A DNA stretch of 10,456 nucleotides from contig JAIRZP010000065.1 in the NCBI GenBank assembly GCA_031267175.1, positions 1 to 10,456 of the forward strand, read 5' to 3'. The notes under the pieces were generated by a model that did not search any database, was not told the origin of the DNA, and saw only the letters and a list, made by a program, of their open reading frames with translations. The position numbers and the translations under genes were made by a program. Below, one piece after another: positions 6,262-10,456 of the stretch; positions within the stretch are counted from its first letter, which is position 1; each line of letters begins with the position of its first letter. This DNA comes from Coriobacteriales bacterium (lineage in GTDB: Bacteria > Actinomycetota > Coriobacteriia > Coriobacteriales > UBA8131).

Positions 6262-6537
6262 ATGGCAACAAAACTTATGTCCCTGAGGATAGAAGAAACC
6301 CTGAAAGAAGAATTTGATGAGTTTTGCGAGGGAGTCGGTTTAACCACAACGAGCGCGATAACCCTGTTTGTCAAGGCGACCCTGCGTGAGCGCCGTATTC
6401 CCTTTGAGATCAGCTCTGACCCTTTCTACAGCAAGAGCAACATTGCGGTCCTCAAGGAGAGCATCAGGCAGATGGAGAACGGTGAGTACGTGGAAGTTGA
6501 GTTCGGCGATTTTGATGATTTCATTGAGAGTCTATAA
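6262..6537 (+). CDS. RelB/DinJ family antitoxin (orphan)
   Basis: The 91-residue protein has the layout of DinJ/RelB antitoxins. Residues 3-9 (TKLMSLR) form the DNA-binding strand of a ribbon-helix-helix fold. ETLKEEFDEFCEGVGL and TTTSAITLFVKATLRERR give the two helices, and RIPFEIS leads into the toxin-binding tail with the family phrase DPFYSKSNIAVLKESIRQME. It looks intact. AAGGAG (6250-6255) precedes the ATG. A YafQ/RelE-type toxin normally follows within a few bases, but only 40 bases separate it from trmFO and no toxin or recognisable remnant is there. It is AT-richer than its neighbours: by hand count 45% GC at 6301-6360 against 67% at 7321-7380 in trmFO, which suggests acquisition. 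It may now act as a repressor of its own promoter and perhaps of trmFO-xerC (inference). Confidence 0.85.
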   Translation: MATKLMSLRIEETLKEEFDEFCEGVGLTTTSAITLFVKATLRERRIPFEISSDPFYSKSNIAVLKESIRQMENGEYVEVEFGDFDDFIESL

Positions 6538-6577
6538 GACAATTACCGCGATAAGTGAGCTAGTTGAGTAGAGGCTC

Positions 6578-7984
6578 ATGACTGACACCGACAAGAAAAG
6601 TGTCCTGGTTATCGGCGGCGGCCTGGCCGGGAGCGAGGCGGCATGGCAGCTTGCTGAGCGTGGAGTCTCGGTGCGGCTGTATGAAATGCGGCCCGTGAGC
6701 ACCACCCCGGCACATCAGACAGGCTACCTGGCCGAGCTCGTGTGTTCCAACTCATTCAAGAGCCTCGCGCTCCCTTCAGCAGCCGCGGCCCTCAAACAGG
6801 AACTGGCGCTCATGGGCTGCTTCGTGCTAAAAGAGGCGCTGGAGCACCGCGTTTTGGCTGGAATGGCCCTGGCGGTTGAGCGGGAGGCTTTTGCCGCGGC
6901 CATAAGCCAAAAGCTGGCAGCGCACCCCAACATAGAGCTCGTACACGAGGAAATAACGAGCCTTGCACCCCTGGTTGACGCTGCGAGTTCCCAGCAGATA
7001 ATCGTTGCGACCGGGCCGCTTACTTCGGACGCGTTGGCTGAGGATATTGCACAGCGGTTGGGCAGGGAGTATCTGGCCTTCTTTGACGCTGCGGCACCAA
7101 TACTTGAGGCGGAGAGTCTCAACAGGCAGAAGCTGGTGCGTCAATCGCGCTTTGACAAAGGCGAAGGCGAATACCTCAACGCGCTGCTCAGCAGAGAACA
7201 GTACCTTGCCCTGGTAGAGGATCTCACTAAGGCAGAGCGTGTTGTTCTCAAGAGCTTTGAGAAGCGCGAACTGTTCACTGCGTGTCAGCCGGTTGAGGAA
7301 GTGGCCAGAAGTGGCGTGGATGCGCTTCGCTATGGCGCACTCAAGCCCATCGGCCTCACGGATCCCGCCACCGGTAAGCGCCCCTATGCCGCCGTCCAGC
7401 TCCGGGCAGAGAACACGGGGCAGAGCGCGTGGAACCTTGTGGGCTTTCAGACCAATCTCAGCTTTGCTGCGCAGGAAGAAGTCATCAGACGCATTCCCGG
7501 CTTTGAAAAGGCCAGCTTTGTGCGGCACGGCGTCATGCACCGCAATACCTTCATCAACTCCCCGGAAGTACTGGGCAGAGGCTTTGAGCTGCCAAGCCAG
7601 CCCCGTGTGCGTTTTGCCGGACAGATAACCGGCACCGAAGGCTACACGGAGGCCCTGGCATCCGGGTTCTTTGCGGCGCTCAACGCCTATGCTTCCCTCA
7701 GCGGTATGCCGGCCGTGACCCTGCCGGATACCAGCACCTTTGGCGCTCTGGTTGCCTATGCCACCTCAAGAGAGACCAGGCACTACCAGCCCCTGCATGT
7801 CAATTATGGCCTCATGCCGCCGCTGTCCCAGGGGCCCAGGGGCAAGCGTGAGCGCTACACCGCCTATGCAGAGCGGGCCATCGCCGCGACCAAAGCACTG
7901 GTACACGCCAATCCACAATTGGATTTTCTGCCATCCTATGAGCTGCCCGAGCTCGATTATGCCAGACAGGAGCAAGAACGATGA
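6578..7984 (+). CDS. trmFO: methylenetetrahydrofolate-tRNA-(uracil-54-C5)-methyltransferase TrmFO
   Basis: TrmFO makes 5-methyluridine at position 54 in the T-loop of tRNA, using methylenetetrahydrofolate and reduced FAD, in place of the SAM-dependent TrmA. The FAD dinucleotide motif VIGGGLAGSEAAWQLAERG starts at residue 11. LVCSNSFKSL carries Cys56 and FTACQPVEE carries Cys236; these correspond to the two catalytic-site cysteines described for the B. subtilis enzyme (Cys53 and Cys226). FAGQITGTEGYTEALASG (346-363) and HVNYGLMPPL are also family hallmarks. It is 468 residues long, slightly longer than the usual 435-450. The ATG has only a weak GAGG three bases upstream, so the upstream antitoxin may set its translation. 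Its TGA overlaps the xerC ATG (ATGA). The trmFO-xerC order is shared with Bacillota. Confidence 0.97.
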   Translation: MTDTDKKSVLVIGGGLAGSEAAWQLAERGVSVRLYEMRPVSTTPAHQTGYLAELVCSNSFKSLALPSAAAALKQELALMGCFVLKEALEHRVLAGMALAVEREAFAAAISQKLAAHPNIELVHEEITSLAPLVDAASSQQIIVATGPLTSDALAEDIAQRLGREYLAFFDAAAPILEAESLNRQKLVRQSRFDKGEGEYLNALLSREQYLALVEDLTKAERVVLKSFEKRELFTACQPVEEVARSGVDALRYGALKPIGLTDPATGKRPYAAVQLRAENTGQSAWNLVGFQTNLSFAAQEEVIRRIPGFEKASFVRHGVMHRNTFINSPEVLGRGFELPSQPRVRFAGQITGTEGYTEALASGFFAALNAYASLSGMPAVTLPDTSTFGALVAYATSRETRHYQPLHVNYGLMPPLSQGPRGKRERYTAYAERAIAATKALVHANPQLDFLPSYELPELDYARQEQER

Positions 7985-8889
7985 AGCAGGACACCGCCAG
8001 CCTTATAGAGTCATACCTGTTTTCGCTCAAGGTCGAGCGCAATTTCTCGGAACACAGTCTGCGTGCCTATACCGGCGATCTGCGTCTCTTCCGCAACTGG
8101 CTCAATGAGGAAGGATACGCGCTCGAAGACCTGGACAGCCGCTCGATGCGCTCCTATCTGGTCGTGCTTTCAAAAGAGAATCACAGCAAGACCACGATAA
8201 ACCGCCGACTCTCGGCCGTACGCTCGTTTCTGCGTTGGCTTTCTGAACAGGACATACTGGACAGCGCTGCCGTATCCATGAAAGGCCCTAAGACCCCACA
8301 TCGTCTGCCCAGGGTCGTGTCAGACGCAGACATCAAGAAGCTCTTGCAGCCCTCACCTACCAATGAGCCGGCAGACATACGCGACGACGCGCTCTTTGAG
8401 TTGCTGTACGCCACAGGGGCACGCATATCTGAACTCTCGGGGCTTCGCCTCCAGGACATAGACGCCTCGGAGCAGCTCGTGCACTTCTGGGGCAAGGGAA
8501 GCAAGGAGCGGGTGGTCCCCCTGTACAAACTGGCACTGGAGAAGCTCCAGCGTTACCTCACTCAGGCAAGACCTCGCCTCATCAAGCCTCACAAGCTTAA
8601 GGGAGAAGATGCTGGCCGCGTCTTTCTGGGCACGAGCGGCGTGCCCCTGAGTGCTGACAGCATCCGTATTGCCTTCAAGCGCCGGCTCGCGCTCGTGGGC
8701 ATTGACAGCTCCGTTACTCCCCATGACATCCGTCACAGCTTTGCCACAGATCTCCTGGCCAGCGGTGCCGATCTCAGAAGCGTGCAAACGCTGCTCGGTC
8801 ACGAGCATCTGACGACCACACAGATATATACCCATCTTTCGATAGGGCATCTCCAGGATGTTGCCAGGCAGGCCCATCCCCGGGCGTAA
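7981..8889 (+). CDS. xerC: tyrosine recombinase XerC/XerD
   Basis: This 302-residue site-specific recombinase resolves chromosome dimers at dif together with its Xer partner and FtsK. The N-terminal core-binding domain (LKVERNFSEHSLRAYTGDL, TTINRRLSAVRSFLRWL) is followed by a full catalytic domain. The six active-site residues are present: Arg148 (ATGARISEL), Lys172 (GKGSKER), His248 and Arg251 (HDIRHSFA), His274 (LLGHEHL) and nucleophile Tyr283 (TTTQIYTH). Their spacing closely matches E. coli XerD. The xerC name rests on its place directly after trmFO, as with codV in B. subtilis; the sequence alone does not separate XerC from XerD. ATG 7981 overlaps trmFO by four bases, so it is translationally coupled. 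No terminator is obvious after it. Confidence 0.95.
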   Translation: MKQDTASLIESYLFSLKVERNFSEHSLRAYTGDLRLFRNWLNEEGYALEDLDSRSMRSYLVVLSKENHSKTTINRRLSAVRSFLRWLSEQDILDSAAVSMKGPKTPHRLPRVVSDADIKKLLQPSPTNEPADIRDDALFELLYATGARISELSGLRLQDIDASEQLVHFWGKGSKERVVPLYKLALEKLQRYLTQARPRLIKPHKLKGEDAGRVFLGTSGVPLSADSIRIAFKRRLALVGIDSSVTPHDIRHSFATDLLASGADLRSVQTLLGHEHLTTTQIYTHLSIGHLQDVARQAHPRA

Positions 8890-8922
8890 ATGCTCCCGCG
8901 TTCCGCGCTCTTCAGGACAATG

Positions 8923-8931
8923 TGCTACAAT
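8923..8931 (+). promoter_or_regulatory. extended -10 promoter for rpmF-plsX-rnc
   Basis: TGC immediately precedes TACAAT (8926-8931), an extended -10 arrangement with 5 of 6 bases of TATAAT. No good -35 is present at the usual distance, which extended -10 promoters tolerate. It lies 55 bases before the rpmF start in the short gap after xerC. A perfect palindrome, TACGATCGTA (8955-8964), sits in the predicted leader. Confidence 0.5.
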
Positions 8932-8986
8932 CATCGTTTATGTCTGCGCGGCTATACGATCGTACACACGTGAGAGGAACTATATA

Positions 8987-9166
8987 ATGTCTGTACCCAA
9001 GAGAAAAACCGGCCGTTCTGTTACGCACGCGCGCCGCAGTGCCAATACCGTACTCAAGCCTGCTGCCCGCGCGCTCTGTGAGCAGTGCGGTGCCGTCAAG
9101 CTCCCGCATTATGTCTGCGGCAACTGCGGCAGCTACAATGGTCGTGAGGTCCTGAGCATGGAGTAG
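8987..9166 (+). CDS. rpmF: 50S ribosomal protein L32 (zinc-ribbon type)
   Basis: L32 is a small protein of the large ribosomal subunit. The 59-residue product begins MSVPKRKTGRSVTHARRSAN, the standard L32 N-terminus, and carries the zinc ribbon CEQC (31-34) with CGNC (44-47). It is therefore the zinc-binding form, not the cysteine-free paralogue used under zinc starvation. ATG 8987 is chosen over longer in-frame extensions because GAGAGGA lies about eight bases upstream and the N-terminus matches the family exactly. It is followed after four bases by plsX, a neighbourhood widespread in bacteria. Confidence 0.97.
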   Translation: MSVPKRKTGRSVTHARRSANTVLKPAARALCEQCGAVKLPHYVCGNCGSYNGREVLSME

Positions 9167-9170
9167 TTCG

Positions 9171-10250
9171 GTGACTCCTCACAACAATCCAGAAACGCAA
9201 CCCAGCCCGACACAGACGGTGTCATCCCACACAGTGCCTTCCGACGAACCGGTCAAGGTCGTCGTTGACGCTATGGGCGGCGACGATGCGCCGGGCGTTG
9301 TGCTCGACGGCATCAGACAGCTCTTTGCTTCCACAGACCCCCTCGATGCGAGCATCCAGCTCATCCTCGTTGGTGCCGCAGATGCCATAGAACCCCTGCA
9401 ATTGGCGTACCCCGATCGCATAGACGTGGTGGCCACCACCGAGGTCATCACAATGAACGAGCATCCCGCCGCTGCGGTCAAGCAGAAGAAGGACTCGTCG
9501 CTTGTCGTGGGCTGTCATCTGGTGAGAGAGGGCAAAGGCGATGCCTTCTTCTCCGCCGGCTCTACGGGAGGTGCCATGACGGCTGCCACCTTGATTATCG
9601 GTCGCGTCAGAGGGGTCCGGCGTCCTGCCATTGCCACGGTCATACCGGCACCCAAGGGCAGTGTCGTGCTGCTTGACGCGGGAGCCAATACCGACGTTAC
9701 GGCAGAATACCTGCTGCAGTTCGCTGCTATGGGCGAGGTGTACGCGCGTGAGGTCATGGGGGTTGCGCACCCGCGCGTTGGTCTTTTGAATGTAGGCGAG
9801 GAGGCAAACAAGGGCTCGCAACTGGCCCAGGATGTGTACGCCCTCATGGCGGACAACATCGCTGGTTTTGCGGGCAACGCGGAGGGAACAGACCTCTTCC
9901 GTGGCAGCTTTGACGTCATTGCCACCGATGGCTTTACCGGCAACATCGTCCTCAAGGCCATGGAAGGGCTCGTCGCAGGCCTTTTTGGCGAGCTCAAGCA
10001 TATCTTCTATTCCTCCACAAAAAATAAGCTGGCCGCTGCCGTACTCAAGAACGACCTCTCCGCCCTTAAAGACCAGCTCGACATCGAGGCAATCGGCGGC
10101 GCGCCGCTGCTGGGTCTTGCGGCCTCGGTGGTCATCGGGCATGGCTCCTCGGGCGCGTTGGCCATCGAAAGCGGCATCAGGGCTACGGCAACGGCTGCGC
10201 GGCAGCACCTTCCCGAGCTTATCGCGAGCGCGGTTGCTGCCAGGGGCTGA
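9171..10250 (+). CDS. plsX: phosphate acyltransferase PlsX
   Basis: PlsX converts acyl-ACP and phosphate to acyl-phosphate, the donor for PlsY in the first acylation of glycerol-3-phosphate. It is a peripheral membrane enzyme. Motifs are VVVDAMGGDDAPGVVLDG (30-47), AGSTGG (129-134), LLDAGANTDVTAEYLLQFA, PRVGLLNVGEEANKGS and DVIATDGFTGNIVLKAMEG. The length is 359 residues, because about 28 Ser/Thr/Pro-rich residues precede the usual N-terminus. The GTG start is supported by GGAG (9160-9163), seven bases upstream and overlapping the end of rpmF. Two later in-frame GTGs (9219, 9234) could start a shorter protein but lack as good a site. The gap to rpmF is four bases and to rnc three, so the three genes form one transcription unit. 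No acpP lies between plsX and rnc. Confidence 0.96.
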   Translation: MTPHNNPETQPSPTQTVSSHTVPSDEPVKVVVDAMGGDDAPGVVLDGIRQLFASTDPLDASIQLILVGAADAIEPLQLAYPDRIDVVATTEVITMNEHPAAAVKQKKDSSLVVGCHLVREGKGDAFFSAGSTGGAMTAATLIIGRVRGVRRPAIATVIPAPKGSVVLLDAGANTDVTAEYLLQFAAMGEVYAREVMGVAHPRVGLLNVGEEANKGSQLAQDVYALMADNIAGFAGNAEGTDLFRGSFDVIATDGFTGNIVLKAMEGLVAGLFGELKHIFYSSTKNKLAAAVLKNDLSALKDQLDIEAIGGAPLLGLAASVVIGHGSSGALAIESGIRATATAARQHLPELIASAVAARG

Positions 10251-10253
10251 GCG

Positions 10254-10456
10254 GTGTCCAGAAAGGGAAAGAACAGGGGAGAGGCGCCCGAGCCGTACCT
10301 TGTGCAGTACGCCGAGCGGCTGGAGCGGGCCGAGCAGATGCTTGGCTACGAGTTCAGCGACCGGGAGCTTCTGCTGCTTGCCCTCACGCATCCTTCTGCC
10401 TCGGAGGGCAACAGGAACACTGCGCTGGGCTCCTATGAACGGCTGGAGTTCCTCGG
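10254..10456 (+). CDS. rnc: ribonuclease III (partial, N-terminal 67 residues)
   Basis: RNase III cleaves double-stranded RNA in rRNA and mRNA processing. Only the start is in the window, but LLALTHPSAS and the signature ERLEFL (62-67) are diagnostic of the catalytic domain. The remaining catalytic acids and the dsRNA-binding domain lie beyond the right edge. GTG 10254 is three bases after the plsX stop and has AGGGG (10242-10246) upstream. An internal ATG at 10338 would cut off the first helix. About 25 hydrophilic residues (SRKGKNRGEAPEPYL and on) precede the first family-conserved helix. Confidence 0.92.
   Translation, partial: MSRKGKNRGEAPEPYLVQYAERLERAEQMLGYEFSDRELLLLALTHPSASEGNRNTALGSYERLEFL

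Noticed and set aside
6538..6577. Remnant of a toxin gene after the antitoxin
   Set aside because: Reading all three plus frames of these 40 bases gives only short tails with stops and no RelE/YafQ-like phrase; too short to claim a relic.
9222..10391. Minus-strand open frame of 389 codons opposite plsX and rnc
   Set aside because: Longer than plsX itself but antisense to clear PlsX and RNase III motifs and without a recognisable product.

Overview
The window is a compact, high-GC housekeeping segment. One gene lies on the minus strand at the left edge, and a long plus-strand gene run starts at rplS and continues off the right edge. The gene content and order (rplS, rnhB, yraN, comM, dprA, trmFO, xerC, rpmF, plsX, rnc), the TrmFO-type folate-dependent tRNA methylase, the zinc-ribbon L32 and frequent GTG starts fit a Gram-positive-type bacterium. 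High-GC Actinomycetota of the class Coriobacteriia (Olsenella/Atopobium/Collinsella-like) is my best guess. This is inference from gene order and protein style, not a database match.

Layout. Bases 1-1431 (minus): N-terminal 477 residues of a stand-alone FMN-binding glutamate synthase family protein with an N-terminal four-cysteine motif. Bases 1432-1723: divergent promoter region with a clear plus-strand promoter and a likely 5' leader for rplS. Bases 1724-2755: rplS (L19) and rnhB (RNase HII), separated by a hairpin that covers the rplS stop codon. Bases 2756-2992: non-coding region with nested inverted repeats and a possible terminator. Bases 2993-6106: tightly coupled yraN-comM-dprA (predicted nuclease, AAA+ helicase-like competence protein, ssDNA/RecA loader). 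Bases 6107-6577: an AT-richer island holding a possible 40-codon small ORF, a perfect 9-bp inverted repeat overlapping a putative promoter, and an orphan RelB/DinJ-type antitoxin with no toxin beside it. Bases 6578-8889: trmFO and xerC, overlapping by ATGA. Bases 8890-10456: rpmF, plsX and the start of rnc, nearly back to back with their own promoter.

How the genes work together: rplS, rpmF and trmFO serve the ribosome and tRNA. rnhB, yraN, comM, dprA and xerC all process DNA (RNA removal, uptake and recombination of single strands, dimer resolution). plsX starts phospholipid synthesis, and rnc matures RNA.

The least ordinary part is the dprA-trmFO junction. In Bacillota such as Bacillus subtilis, topA sits between dprA and trmFO. 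Here that slot holds an orphan ribbon-helix-helix antitoxin with an operator-like palindrome, placed so that it could control trmFO-xerC as well as itself. I found no IS element, CRISPR array, tRNA or rRNA.
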